A DNA stretch of 64,000 nt from Legionella santicrucis. GTDB lineage: Bacteria; Pseudomonadota; Gammaproteobacteria; Legionellales; Legionellaceae. This document shows positions 19,167 to 28,115 of this stretch, one piece after another (positions within the stretch are counted from its first letter, which is position 1; each line of letters begins with the position of its first letter). The position numbers and the translations under genes are program-made. Location: the NCBI RefSeq assembly GCF_001468135.1, contig NZ_LNYU01000024.1:344110-408109 (forward strand). Reading direction: 5' to 3'. The notes under the pieces were generated by a model. That model was not told the origin of the DNA, searched no databases, and saw nothing but the letters and a program-made list of their open reading frames with translations.

Positions 19167-19541
19167 TTGAATGATATTTTTTGGATCTCTTGCGGAGCGA
19201 TTATTGGTGCTAATTTACGTTATTTAGTGAATCATTTTTCTATTAAGTATTTGTCGGCAGATATCCCCTATGGAACTTTTCTCGTTAATCTTACAGGCAG
19301 CTTTATTCTCGGCTTCTTTCTTGTTTGGACTTTGGAACGCGTAGACGTTGACCCAAGATGGAGATCATTTGTTGCTGTTGGCTTTTGTGGTGCTTATACA
19401 ACGTTTTCAAGTTTCAGTTATGAAACGTATCGACTTATAGAACAAAGTGATTATGCACTTGCTGCACTAAATTTTATTTGCAATAATCTTTTTTCTTTAC
19501 TTGCAGTTATTGCGGGCATAGTGCTCGCTCGGGCAATTTAA
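19167..19541 (+). CDS. crcB: CrcB/Fluc fluoride ion channel
   Basis: 124 residues and four hydrophobic helices, the size of a dual-topology Fluc fluoride channel that lets toxic fluoride leave the cell. Signatures: GTFLVNLTGSFILGF with the conserved Asn, and GFCGAYTTFSSFSYE with the phenylalanine and threonine residues of the pore. The start is TTG at 19167, preceded by a good AAGGAG; the nearby ATG at 19171 is in another frame. The DUF190 gene starts two bases after the stop, a known pairing. No fluoride riboswitch was recognised upstream. Confidence 0.94.
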   Translation: MNDIFWISCGAIIGANLRYLVNHFSIKYLSADIPYGTFLVNLTGSFILGFFLVWTLERVDVDPRWRSFVAVGFCGAYTTFSSFSYETYRLIEQSDYALAALNFICNNLFSLLAVIAGIVLARAI

Positions 19542-19542
19542 T

Positions 19543-19875
19543 ATGAACCATGTAAAAGTTTCTGTCTACATTAATGAAGGAGATAAATGGCAGCATCGCC
19601 CTTTACATCTTGAATTATTAAATATGCTTGATGAAAATGGGATTGCCGGTGGAACGGTGTTGCGTGGGGTTGCTGGATTTACTTTTAAGGCTCCTATTGT
19701 ATCCACATCATTGGTTGACATTGGTAGCAAGCTGCCTTTAGTAGTGCATTTCGTTGATACAATCGAAAAAGCAGAATCGGTATTGCCTAAACTCAAGGAA
19801 ATGGCTAGAGATCGGCTTATTATTCGTGAGGTTGTTGAAGTGATTAGTGGGGCGCATTTTGCTATAGAACAATAA
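19543..19875 (+). CDS. DUF190 (PII-like) protein linked to crcB
   Basis: 110 residues of the DUF190 family, which has a PII-like ferredoxin fold. Typical segments are VSVYINEGDKWQHRPLHLELLNML, GGTVLRGVAGFTF and LPLVVHFVDT. Family genes are repeatedly found next to crcB, so a regulatory or accessory role in fluoride export is a reasonable inference, though no biochemical role is established. It is translationally close to crcB (TAATATG) and so is probably in the same operon. Confidence 0.88.
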   Translation: MNHVKVSVYINEGDKWQHRPLHLELLNMLDENGIAGGTVLRGVAGFTFKAPIVSTSLVDIGSKLPLVVHFVDTIEKAESVLPKLKEMARDRLIIREVVEVISGAHFAIEQ

Positions 19876-19881
19876 AAAGAG

Positions 19882-20289
19882 CTAACGACAAGCCCAGGAA
19901 CGTGAAACAACGAAGGTATAAATAGAAACGAATCCTAATACTAGAATTAAAGCGAATAGATAATTGAATGTGGTGTATTCTAAAAGTAAAAAGAAAAGCA
20001 GTTCGTTGATAACTCCTGCAGAAGACGCAACTAGAAAAAAATGAGGCAAACTTAATCTCTTTTCGTCATGTAAATGGGAAAAGGTGAAATATTTATGTCC
20101 TAAAAAACTGACATTAAAGGCTATTAAAAAGGCAAATATATTGGCAACGAGTGCTGGGATGTTCAAGAAATTAACCAAAATAAATACGGTACAGAGATGA
20201 ACTAATGCAGCTGTTCCACCAATTCCAAAAAAATAAATCAGTCTATGCCCTAGACTAAGAGATGTTGTCGTCAAAACTTGATTCCTCAT
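19882..20289 (-). CDS. GtrA-like membrane protein (putative polyprenyl-sugar flippase)
   Basis: About 135 residues with four hydrophobic helices, the GtrA/DPMS3 type (LIYFFGIGGTAALVHLCTVFIL; FLIAFNVSFLGHKYFTF). GtrA proteins are thought to flip undecaprenyl-phosphate-linked sugars made by a partner GtrB-type glycosyltransferase. The partner lies directly upstream and overlaps it. I chose ATG 20289 (MRNQVL), inside the upstream gene end; an in-frame ATG at 20331 would lengthen the overlap to 77 bases. Confidence 0.85.
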   Translation of the reverse strand: MRNQVLTTTSLSLGHRLIYFFGIGGTAALVHLCTVFILVNFLNIPALVANIFAFLIAFNVSFLGHKYFTFSHLHDEKRLSLPHFFLVASSAGVINELLFFLLLEYTTFNYLFALILVLGFVSIYTFVVSRSWACR

Positions 20290-21232
20290 CGATAATATAG
20301 TGAGGCCTGTGTTTAACCTCATCAAAGACACGCCCTATATATTCACCTACCACTCCTAAAGCAAAAAGTTGCAAACCACCAAAGAAGCTAATGGTAGTGA
20401 CAATAGTTGCCCATCCTGGTGTTTCTTTGCCGAAAATCAAGGTACTGAGTATAATCCAAATGCCATAGAGTATTGCGAGTGTAGCAACGCTAATTCCACC
20501 TATAGCAATCATACGTAGTGGGAATGCAGTAAATGATGTAATTCCTGTAATCGCCAAATCCAATAGAGAATAGAAGTTCCATTGCGAGTTACCTGTTTTA
20601 CGTGGTTGCACTTCAAAAGGAATAGCGATTTGTTTAAAGCCAACCCAGCTGTATAACCCCTTCATAAAACGATTACGTTCAGGTAATTTTTGCAACGCTT
20701 TAACTATTTTTCGATCAAGAAGTCTAAAATCGCCCGCATTGGCGGGAATATTAATTCGGTTGATTCGTGAAGTAAATTGGTAAAATGCTTTGGCGCAAGT
20801 TCTCTTTAACCAAGACTCATTTGTACGGTTTTGGCGAACAGCATATACCATATCATAACCTTCTTCCCATTTGGCAATGAACTGACTTAAGAGTTCAAGA
20901 GGATGTTGGAAATCGGCATCGAGCAAAATAACCGCATCTCCTTGTGCATGGTCAAGACCTGCACTTATGGCATTTTCTTTACCAAAATTACGGCTAAAAC
21001 GAATACAACGCAGAGCGAAATGAACTCTTAACTGTTGAATAATTATTGGTGTGTTGTCTCTACTGCCATCATCCACAAGGAGTATTTCATAAGCATAATC
21101 TAGTTTTTTTAGGGTATTAGTCAGGGCAGTAATAAACTCGGCAATTCCTGCTTCTTCATTAAAAACTGGAACGACATAGGAGATACGTTTTGTATGATTT
21201 ATTGATTTTGACATGTTCGGTTTAAGGAACAA
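20255..21232 (-). CDS. GtrB/DPM1-type glycosyltransferase
   Basis: 325-residue family 2 glycosyltransferase with two C-terminal membrane helices, the undecaprenyl-phosphate glycosyltransferase (GtrB/ArnC-like) architecture. Seen: ISYVVPVFNEEAGIAEFI, LLVDDGSRDNT (nucleotide-sugar site), DAVILLDADFQHP (DxD-type), RNFGKENAISAGLDHA and RDFRL-like GDFRLLDRKI. It probably charges a lipid carrier with glucose or a related sugar at the cytoplasmic face, which the overlapping GtrA protein then flips for modification of LPS or another glycan. The starts at 21232 and 21214 are both possible. Confidence 0.9.
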   Translation of the reverse strand: MFLKPNMSKSINHTKRISYVVPVFNEEAGIAEFITALTNTLKKLDYAYEILLVDDGSRDNTPIIIQQLRVHFALRCIRFSRNFGKENAISAGLDHAQGDAVILLDADFQHPLELLSQFIAKWEEGYDMVYAVRQNRTNESWLKRTCAKAFYQFTSRINRINIPANAGDFRLLDRKIVKALQKLPERNRFMKGLYSWVGFKQIAIPFEVQPRKTGNSQWNFYSLLDLAITGITSFTAFPLRMIAIGGISVATLAILYGIWIILSTLIFGKETPGWATIVTTISFFGGLQLFALGVVGEYIGRVFDEVKHRPHYIIDEESSFDDNIS

Positions 21233-21372
21233 CTACTGTAAAAAGAATCTATATTAACCTGAATCAAGCGTTCTCGTAAGTGGATTTAAGTTTTTTTTCA
21301 TTCTTAATGAATTTTAATAACAAGAAACTGTTACCATAGCGCCAATTTTTGATTTCAGTTTGTGGAAATCGT

Positions 21373-23175
21373 ATGAAGCATGTTGATTTTGATATAATGT
21401 TGCGCGATCAAAAAGGTACATTTTTTCTAAGTGAAGAAGTTGCTAAATTTTTATTTAAGCAAAAAGAAGGGGTAAAGTTTCTTTATTCACGAGAAGATTA
21501 TTTAATTTCAAAAAAGTCATCAAAATTTAGTCCATTTAATTCACCCAAATTTTCATTGAGTCATAATTTAATTTTATCAGGTAAAAATCAATGGCACATC
21601 CTTGATAATTCAACTCGAGGTAAAGGAGGCTTCGGTACGGTCAATGGATCAAAATATAAAATCATGGTCACTGGTGATCCTAATAAAAAGCGTTATCAAG
21701 CCCAAGTTATTCCCGTAAATGATGTAGTTAAAATACAAAAACCTAATGATGCGCTACCTTATAAACAACTTTTGCAAAGGGCTGCAAAAGAAGCACTAAA
21801 ACAAAAAAAACATGGCGTCAAAGTCGCAGCGGTTATTGGTGCTGGAGATAAAGTCATTACTGTTGTTGAGGACTGTGGCATTAGTCTGGATAATTTGTTG
21901 CCCTTTACTCCTAGCAATAAATATTCATTTCATTATCGACTGCAAGTTGCGGCTAGAATTGCAAGTGAAATGCTATTATTGCAACAAAATGGGGTAGTGC
22001 ATCGCGATCTTAAACCGGCAAATATTTGTTATAAAAATCTTGAAAAAGAGCTATTCTTTATAATTTTTATCGATTTTGGTTTAGCTGAAGATGCAGACTC
22101 GAAAGGCAATTTCAACTCTTCGGGAACACCCTGCTATATGGCTCCAGAAGTTCTTATGTATGACAGAAGCACTTATCAATCCGATATGTATGCTTTAGCA
22201 GCAATATTGGGTGAGATATTTGGCGCTACACATATCATGAAATATAAAGAAGCAGCCAACACTCGCGCAGAATTAGCTTATGCTCCTTTTTGTTTTGATG
22301 GTTTATTTACTGGTTATGATGTTTCTGAGGTAGATCCTTTTCTTTTGAAAGATATAAAAAATCTATTGTTGTGTTTACAAAGTAAAAAACCAGGAGAACG
22401 CCCTACAATTAATCAAGTCAATAAATTTCTTATAACCCTACCGGCCAGGTTGGATGCATATAAGACTTTTAATAATAACTGGGCGGATTTGGTGAAGCAC
22501 TTTGAGGAATTCGAAGTGTATCATCAATACCTAAATTTATTGAACACCAAACATCATTTAACCAGATTTACAGATAATCTATTTAGTGAAAAAAACGTTC
22601 GAAGTGATGTGTTTAATCGAAGAATGCTCTTAAAAAGGATGGTCATTTATAAGGAGATCGCAAAATTTACTTTACCTGCATCTCATTATGAGCTATCTGC
22701 GCGTTTAATGAAAGAAAATCGTAGCGTAGATATTCATGATATTGATCGTCCTTATCCTAATTTGGAACAGGTGATTTACTTGTTAGAACAGGAGAATTTG
22801 AAGTTTAAAAAGGCACTCAGTAGTTTTCATACTTATGTCAAAGAAGTTTATGATGGCGAAAAATTAACAAAAAAATTTATCAATACAAACAGTACGGGAA
22901 TGAGAAAAATTGCCCGAATTTTAAGCGATTCAAATTCACCTTTAGAACAATTAAAACAATTACATCAATTAGGGCAAGAAAAAACAGCAAGAGGATTATT
23001 TTACTTTTTCAGCCATTCCAAGATTTTTGGTAGAGGTCGACATGAAAATATAGAAAAACTTTATCAAAAACTTGCCAAAATTGATCCAGAAAAAGAACAA
23101 GAAGAGTATCTGGCAAAGACTCAACTCGAAGAAATTGCTCAATTTATTCAAAATACGCATTCTTTTACTTATTAG
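21373..23175 (+). CDS. Eukaryotic-like Ser/Thr protein kinase, candidate LegK-type effector
   Basis: About 600 residues. A complete Hanks-type kinase domain spans roughly 75-375: glycine loop GKGGFGTV, a VVKIQK lysine candidate, VVHRDLKPANICYKN (catalytic Asp), IDFGLAE (DFG) and GTPCYMAPEV. The last 220 residues are helical, without recognised domain. There is no membrane helix or PASTA domain, unlike ordinary bacterial receptor kinases, and the C-terminus is Glu-rich (EKEQEEYL, LEEIAQF), as in Dot/Icm substrates. A host-directed kinase like the LegK proteins is a reasonable inference; which LegK, if any, is not known. ATG 21373 chosen; an ATT/GTG upstream is possible. Confidence 0.85.
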   Translation: MKHVDFDIMLRDQKGTFFLSEEVAKFLFKQKEGVKFLYSREDYLISKKSSKFSPFNSPKFSLSHNLILSGKNQWHILDNSTRGKGGFGTVNGSKYKIMVTGDPNKKRYQAQVIPVNDVVKIQKPNDALPYKQLLQRAAKEALKQKKHGVKVAAVIGAGDKVITVVEDCGISLDNLLPFTPSNKYSFHYRLQVAARIASEMLLLQQNGVVHRDLKPANICYKNLEKELFFIIFIDFGLAEDADSKGNFNSSGTPCYMAPEVLMYDRSTYQSDMYALAAILGEIFGATHIMKYKEAANTRAELAYAPFCFDGLFTGYDVSEVDPFLLKDIKNLLLCLQSKKPGERPTINQVNKFLITLPARLDAYKTFNNNWADLVKHFEEFEVYHQYLNLLNTKHHLTRFTDNLFSEKNVRSDVFNRRMLLKRMVIYKEIAKFTLPASHYELSARLMKENRSVDIHDIDRPYPNLEQVIYLLEQENLKFKKALSSFHTYVKEVYDGEKLTKKFINTNSTGMRKIARILSDSNSPLEQLKQLHQLGQEKTARGLFYFFSHSKIFGRGRHENIEKLYQKLAKIDPEKEQEEYLAKTQLEEIAQFIQNTHSFTY

Positions 23176-23239
23176 GGCTTATGAACAAATACATTGCCCT
23201 CTATAAAATAAGCATAGAGTTACCTATGCTTTGTATACC

Positions 23240-23288
23240 GTAGTCTAGGCCCAGGGAACCCCGGGTTCCACGATTGCGCTTAGACTAC
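23240..23288. terminator. Nested palindrome between convergent genes
   Basis: Outer arms GTAGTCTAGGC (23240-23250) and GCTTAGACTAC (23278-23288) differ at one position; inner arms GGAACC (23255-23260) and GGTTCC (23264-23269) enclose three bases. It lies between the kinase stop and the end of the seven-gene operon, so it can end both transcripts. Similar REP-like palindromes occur elsewhere in the window. Confidence 0.6.
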
Positions 23289-23356
23289 AATGCATCACAT
23301 ACAATGTGAAAAATCTTTCTGTGGATCTGTTACCAAAAACTTATTTCAAATTCAGG

Positions 23357-23971
23357 TTAATTTAAAGACTCGTGATGGATTTTAATCCAAAAAGTACTGG
23401 CTTTTTGAGCGCCCATCTCAATTTGATGTTTCGCTGTGTCGGTACTATTGTGACATAAAAGGCGTAATTGATCGCCATGATCGTCATCAGCAACTAAATG
23501 GGTCAGTATAAATTTACCTTGCTCTGGTCCGATATTTAAGCGCACAAAATGAGGCATGACACTGGTTTTTAACAAGCGAGCTACATTTTCCAGCACATAT
23601 AATGCGCCGACATATTGATATTCTTCTTCTGAAGAAATATTCATCCAAAACTGATCAAACTCTAAAACAACAGATGGGGCTTCAGGCACAGGATGCTTGC
23701 CAAAAGTTTTTAAATCTCCTTCAGCGAGACGATAATGATATTGTTCTTCTCGTGCTAATTCAGCAAATACTTTTTTTATTTCTTCATTCTGGGTTTGCCC
23801 TGCTGCATGTTGGAGTCTTTTTCCACTGTCTCGAGTATAGTGGTACATCATTTCAAGAAAATTCAGATACTTATTTAGATCAATTTTATCTAATAGAAGA
23901 ATAATGCTGTCTGCCATGTTTTGGCAGTAAGTATCTAGTAAATTTATGATCTGACTTTGGGATTTATTCAT
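23357..23971 (-). CDS. Haem-oxygenase-like diiron protein (HDO fold)
   Basis: 204 residues, all-helical. The spacing of likely metal ligands matches the haem-oxygenase-like diiron oxidase/iron-containing redox enzyme superfamily: E75/E76 and H79 in LAREEQYHYRLAEGDL, E128 in YVLENVAR and D162-H165 in ADDDHGDQL. Known members act on fatty acids or amino groups (UndA, SznF, CADD), but chemistry cannot be predicted. It overlaps the CapA-like gene by ATGA and has a good AGGAG site inside that gene, so it is the last gene of the seven-gene operon. It might instead be a ferritin-like protein. Confidence 0.7.
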   Translation of the reverse strand: MNKSQSQIINLLDTYCQNMADSIILLLDKIDLNKYLNFLEMMYHYTRDSGKRLQHAAGQTQNEEIKKVFAELAREEQYHYRLAEGDLKTFGKHPVPEAPSVVLEFDQFWMNISSEEEYQYVGALYVLENVARLLKTSVMPHFVRLNIGPEQGKFILTHLVADDDHGDQLRLLCHNSTDTAKHQIEMGAQKASTFWIKIHHESLN

Positions 23972-25212
23972 TGATGCTCTCCTAAATTCATTAATGGGCT
24001 AATGTGTTGGCAATGACGTATTATTCGGGCTTTAAGTGCTTTTTGAGGATCAGATAATTCATGAAGACATACTACTTGCCTATCCAACCAATGTGATTCT
24101 ACTGCTTTTGTAGTATAGACTGGAGTTAGCTCAATTTTTTTAATAAAGATTTGTTGATCTTTTTTGACCAACTCAAGTTTAAAAATAACGCCAGTTTTAC
24201 AAGGTAGAGTTGGCATAATTGTTAAAAAATTCCCTAAAGACCAAGCAATAACTCCCAATCCCTTAGCGCCTGGACGTTCCACTTGTAGAGGACATTGGAC
24301 ATCCATTTTGTTGATAGAAACCATTTCTACCGGTTGTACTACATGTGGTGAATGGCCCAAAATTAAATCAACACCAAGTTCAATGAGTTTCAACGCATGT
24401 GTTCTTTGCAATGCATCAGGCCAATATTCATATTCATATCCCCAATGAGGTGAAAAAATAATAAACTCAGCCCCTTGAGATTTCATCTTTTGAATGTGTT
24501 CAGCAATTTTAACCCAATCCGGTTCTCTATGAGGACATCCAAATAAATGAATTGGCACTCCGTTAGGTGGGGATTGATTGGTTTTTAAATGATTAATTGC
24601 GAAAGTAGACGCCATAAAACCAATTTTTATTCCTTTAATAGTGAGAAGCATAGTGTCTTCATCTTGATTCACTCCCCCAAGACAATGGAAATGAGTTCCT
24701 TGTTCCCGTATTGCGTTTCGTGTGGCTTGAAGACCTTCTTCTTTTTGATCGAGTGCATGATTATTACAAATAGAGAATACATGTTGGATGTGGGAAGGTA
24801 AAACATTCCAGCTTGTTAAATAATCCTTGGGTGCATTATAGTGAAAAGTTTCATAAACCCACTTTGGTACTTTACGTGCAGGATCGATTGGGGTTTCAAG
24901 ATTTGTAAGAGTAAGATCTGCATGAGTTAAATGTTGTTTTACCCCGGCAGATAATGCATTGAACCAACCACTACGGATCCACATCATATCCCCCATTGCA
25001 CAAAGTGTTAGGGCTTGTTCGTCCGATATTGATGGCCATTGATGTTGTTTTAGCCATTGATGCATCGCTAAAAAATGGTTTTTGTCTGCTAGGGTATTTG
25101 GATGATACTTATGGTCCAAACTTTTAAGAATATAGGCTAAATCTAAATCAAGTCGCCATAAAGGCCAACGTTGATATTCATAACGAATGGGATGGTACCA
25201 GCGTGTCGTCAT
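23968..25212 (-). CDS. CapA/PgsA-type metallophosphatase-fold protein
   Basis: 414 residues of the PGA_cap (CapA) family, a calcineurin-like metal-dependent fold. Motifs: GDMMW (about 74-78), LTLTNLETPID, ICNNHALDQ, SPHWGYEYEYWP, LGHSPHVVQ and WSLGNF. Capsule-type CapA proteins act in poly-gamma-glutamate export, but this one has no N-terminal membrane anchor and no pgsB/pgsC neighbours, so it is probably a cytoplasmic hydrolase or amide-forming partner in the operon. It starts two bases after the desaturase stop and overlaps the diiron gene by four bases. Confidence 0.82.
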   Translation of the reverse strand: MTTRWYHPIRYEYQRWPLWRLDLDLAYILKSLDHKYHPNTLADKNHFLAMHQWLKQHQWPSISDEQALTLCAMGDMMWIRSGWFNALSAGVKQHLTHADLTLTNLETPIDPARKVPKWVYETFHYNAPKDYLTSWNVLPSHIQHVFSICNNHALDQKEEGLQATRNAIREQGTHFHCLGGVNQDEDTMLLTIKGIKIGFMASTFAINHLKTNQSPPNGVPIHLFGCPHREPDWVKIAEHIQKMKSQGAEFIIFSPHWGYEYEYWPDALQRTHALKLIELGVDLILGHSPHVVQPVEMVSINKMDVQCPLQVERPGAKGLGVIAWSLGNFLTIMPTLPCKTGVIFKLELVKKDQQIFIKKIELTPVYTTKAVESHWLDRQVVCLHELSDPQKALKARIIRHCQHISPLMNLGEHQ

Positions 25213-25214
25213 TG

Positions 25215-26168
25215 CTAATTCTCATTTTGAAATTTGAATGGGTTGAATTTTCCTTTGCGGTGAACCACTTCAGGGCCTCTAATTAAAGCACGCCACCATA
25301 TTTTGAAATAACTTGAAAAAAGTGAAGAGCGGTTCTTTTGGAATAATTCTTTGAGATGAGGATGTAATTGTGGCAAGTTATACCCTGGTACTCCTGGAAA
25401 TAAGTGATGTTCCAAATGATAATTTAATCCGTTCCAGAAAAAGGTAGTGAGAGGATTGCTGGTTACCGTGGTGGCGGTTTTTAGCGGACCTCCTTGCCAA
25501 TCATTTTGAAAATGGTCTGCAACAGACTTTATTCCATTCCATATTGAAGTAAAGAATACAGGAATTAGCCATGTTTGATAGGCTAAGTTTGTCAGATTTT
25601 TTTGAGCCAAAAAAAGCCATACTATGACTTGCACTAATATCAAGAAGCTCAGTTGAAGGAAATGTTTTCGTAATTGATGCCGTTTATAAAATTGTAGTGG
25701 ATAAAGCACATTAAAATGAATAATCGCTAAGGGAACACCAAATAAAAAGACTCCATAATACAAAAGCACTAAGTCCCAGCTTTTTTTTCCTGTATTATAA
25801 GCATCAGGGTCTCGTTCAGTTCTATTATAACGGTGGTGCAGTAAATGCCCGTGTCTAGGAGGATGGTATAAAACAAAAAATAAAAACGACAGCACATGTC
25901 CAATAAGACGATTTTGCCATCGTTTAGGGAATAGAGTATGGTGCCAACTGTCATGCACTAATTGAACTAACCCATTAATGAAATATCCCAAAAAAAGCCA
26001 CAGAATAATTTTTAAACCTATAGAATGCGTTTTTAGAATGCAAAAGCCTAAAAAGCACCAAATGAAAAATAAGAGGCTGAGTTTTGTGATGACGTATATA
26101 CTTGATTTTTGGTGGGCTTTTTGGAGCACCGCTTGAGGTATCCCCCAGGGATATCTTTTATTATTCAT
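25215..26168 (-). CDS. Membrane fatty-acid desaturase-family enzyme
   Basis: 317 residues with four to six hydrophobic helices and the three histidine boxes of the membrane diiron desaturase/hydroxylase superfamily: HDSWHH (72-77), HGHLLHH (106-112) and YHLEHHLFPGVPGYNLP (251-255 for HLEHH). The third box is the acyl-lipid desaturase type. It likely introduces a double bond or hydroxyl into an acyl chain, using O2 and external electrons. It sits between a membrane methyltransferase and the CapA-like gene with gaps of 10 and 2 bases, so it is part of the same transcript. Confidence 0.9.
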   Translation of the reverse strand: MNNKRYPWGIPQAVLQKAHQKSSIYVITKLSLLFFIWCFLGFCILKTHSIGLKIILWLFLGYFINGLVQLVHDSWHHTLFPKRWQNRLIGHVLSFLFFVLYHPPRHGHLLHHRYNRTERDPDAYNTGKKSWDLVLLYYGVFLFGVPLAIIHFNVLYPLQFYKRHQLRKHFLQLSFLILVQVIVWLFLAQKNLTNLAYQTWLIPVFFTSIWNGIKSVADHFQNDWQGGPLKTATTVTSNPLTTFFWNGLNYHLEHHLFPGVPGYNLPQLHPHLKELFQKNRSSLFSSYFKIWWRALIRGPEVVHRKGKFNPFKFQNEN

Positions 26169-26178
26169 CAGTATTCCT

Positions 26179-26817
26179 TTACGTTTTGATTAAACCAATA
26201 TAACGTGGGGCCGAGTTTTTATAAATTAAATAGGCATCGCCAAAACGTTGTGTTAAAAAATGTTCCTCTTCCAAAACCAAAAAATGAATCAGAACGATGA
26301 TCGTTACTAAAGCAATCCAAACTGGCCATATAAGGCTCCAAAGCGATACGCCAATTAAGTACAGCATCGAAAAAAAATAAATTGGATTTCTTGAATATTT
26401 AAAACATCCTTTAGTTTTCAATATATTTTGCGATTGCCCTTTTTTTGATTCTTGGCCTACACGAAATGCTTCGCCCATTTGATATTGGCATACGAGCATT
26501 CCACCTAACCCTATAATCGCAATACCCCAGCCATAAAGTGGACTGATTACCGATAAAGGCCAATTAAAGCAACTGTTTCTAAATTCTTGCGAAAGAGCAT
26601 ACAAACTAATACAACTAAACCATACAAGTACAGGCAAAATGAGCCATTGAGAAATTAAATGATGTTGATTATGACTTTTTTTCTGATAACAGATAATTGG
26701 GCTTTTACCAAAACGTAACCAATAGCACATACCGGTTAGTCCTTGTCCGCTGAATAAATGGAAACTGATAAATGCTAAATAAATATAGGGGTGATGAATG
26801 ATTGAGAGCTCGTTCAT
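26179..26817 (-). CDS. ICMT/PEMT-like membrane methyltransferase
   Basis: About 212 residues with five hydrophobic segments. The C-terminal half has the ICMT/PEMT signature: KYSRNPIYFF, then LEEEHFLTQRFGDAYLIYKNSAPRYI. These enzymes methylate membrane-embedded substrates such as isoprenylcysteine carboxylates or phospholipid head groups with SAM. I chose ATG 26817 because it overlaps the stop of the upstream gene as ATGA; the frame is open to 26856. In this cluster it may cap a carboxylate or amine on a lipid product, which is inference. Confidence 0.83.
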   Translation of the reverse strand: MNELSIIHHPYIYLAFISFHLFSGQGLTGMCYWLRFGKSPIICYQKKSHNQHHLISQWLILPVLVWFSCISLYALSQEFRNSCFNWPLSVISPLYGWGIAIIGLGGMLVCQYQMGEAFRVGQESKKGQSQNILKTKGCFKYSRNPIYFFSMLYLIGVSLWSLIWPVWIALVTIIVLIHFLVLEEEHFLTQRFGDAYLIYKNSAPRYIGLIKT

Positions 26818-28115
26818 GATGATACTCCAGAAGGACCATATTGTGATTGAAGCCAAGAGCTGGCCTCAAAACAAAAGTGTTGCATTTGTTCGTAACTCCA
26901 AATCTTATCAAAACAGGTATTATTGATGTACAGCGTCTCTTCATAAACGAAACTATTAGAGCCCCAAACCGGTGTATGTGCTTCGAGATTAAGTACTTTG
27001 AGGGGAGATGGTGGCTTAAGATAAGAGGTTACGTCACCAAAATGAGTAATCACCAGAGTACTGGAGCGTTTATCAGCTACTAATTCTTCTCGTGCTGCCT
27101 TCTTTAACTTTTTTTCAGAACAGAGGTGGCTTATTAAAATGCACTCTAACGCATTGCACAGGTAAATTCGTTTTAATAGTAATTGAGTTAACGTTTTTCT
27201 GACTAGTAACCCTAGGTATTCTGGTCTATTTTGATGTATTTGTTTTATTACTTGAAGAGGAAGTTCAATTATGATTGCGGCACAGCCGTTTTCAATTGAA
27301 TTTTTAGGAACCATCCATATCGACCTGAGATCGACGGGGATACGAAAACGAATTAATCGATTCTCTTTGGTGGATTCAGTGCGATGGATGGCCGCTAAAA
27401 TGGCAGAATAAAATAACTCGGATGAATTATAATTTTTTAAATGAGAAAGGCTAAATTGTATGCTGTGAAGATAAGGCATACCAATTTCGGTTCCGTGATG
27501 AGATAAAGGGCTGGCTCTTCTCGATAATTGTCTGTATTTAGCTTTAAATAGATTGGGTAATACTTTTTTATTTTTTAGGCAATATTGGATAAATTTTTTA
27601 TCAGTCATTTGGGGGGCTGACAGTTTTTTTCGGCTCGGTGAATGCTGATTTAACTTACAGTTTAATAGATCCCAAAAACGTGCTACACAATGGATTAAAG
27701 ATTGACCATCACCTGCAGCATGATGAATCTGAAACGCGATGATCCAGCTAAATCCTTCATTATGGATTATTTTGCCTATAGTAATACGAAAAGGTAAAGA
27801 GTGTTCAAGATCAATAGGGGTTTGGATTAATGTTTGGATTCGTTCTTGCTTCTCTATGGCTATCTCATCGAACCGATAAGAATCTGCTCTTTGTTGTGAG
27901 TCAGGTTCAATGATCTGCCAACCTTTACCTGATTTGGGCCAGATGGATTTCAATCTTGATGTTTCATTGATTAATTCATTCACGCAGGAAAAAAAAGATT
28001 CTGAACAAGGAACTTCTTCAACAGTATAAAATAAGCTATTCCAAATAGGGCAAATCGCACCATTAATTTTCATAAGTAGTCGATCTACATAATTTGCAGA
28101 ACAAGTTTTTGCCAT
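26814..28115 (-). CDS. Condensation-fold acyltransferase (HHxxxDG motif)
   Basis: 433 residues of the condensation/CoA-dependent acyltransferase superfamily. The catalytic motif HHAAGDG is intact at about 131-137, after WIIAFQI as in NRPS condensation, wax-ester synthase and alcohol acyltransferase proteins. The later DFGWG-like motif is not obvious. It stands alone without carrier-protein or adenylation domains, so it probably transfers an acyl group from CoA or a carrier to an alcohol or amine. Its start overlaps the preceding gene by 31 bases (ATG 28073 is the alternative) and its end overlaps the methyltransferase gene by ATGA. Confidence 0.8.
   Translation of the reverse strand: MAKTCSANYVDRLLMKINGAICPIWNSLFYTVEEVPCSESFFSCVNELINETSRLKSIWPKSGKGWQIIEPDSQQRADSYRFDEIAIEKQERIQTLIQTPIDLEHSLPFRITIGKIIHNEGFSWIIAFQIHHAAGDGQSLIHCVARFWDLLNCKLNQHSPSRKKLSAPQMTDKKFIQYCLKNKKVLPNLFKAKYRQLSRRASPLSHHGTEIGMPYLHSIQFSLSHLKNYNSSELFYSAILAAIHRTESTKENRLIRFRIPVDLRSIWMVPKNSIENGCAAIIIELPLQVIKQIHQNRPEYLGLLVRKTLTQLLLKRIYLCNALECILISHLCSEKKLKKAAREELVADKRSSTLVITHFGDVTSYLKPPSPLKVLNLEAHTPVWGSNSFVYEETLYINNTCFDKIWSYEQMQHFCFEASSWLQSQYGPSGVSS

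Noticed and set aside
21303..21318. CTTAAT and TTTAAT repeats upstream of the kinase, like a PmrA site
   Set aside because: The spacing is 10 bases, while such direct repeats are expected at about 11; the region is AT-rich, so chance is likely.
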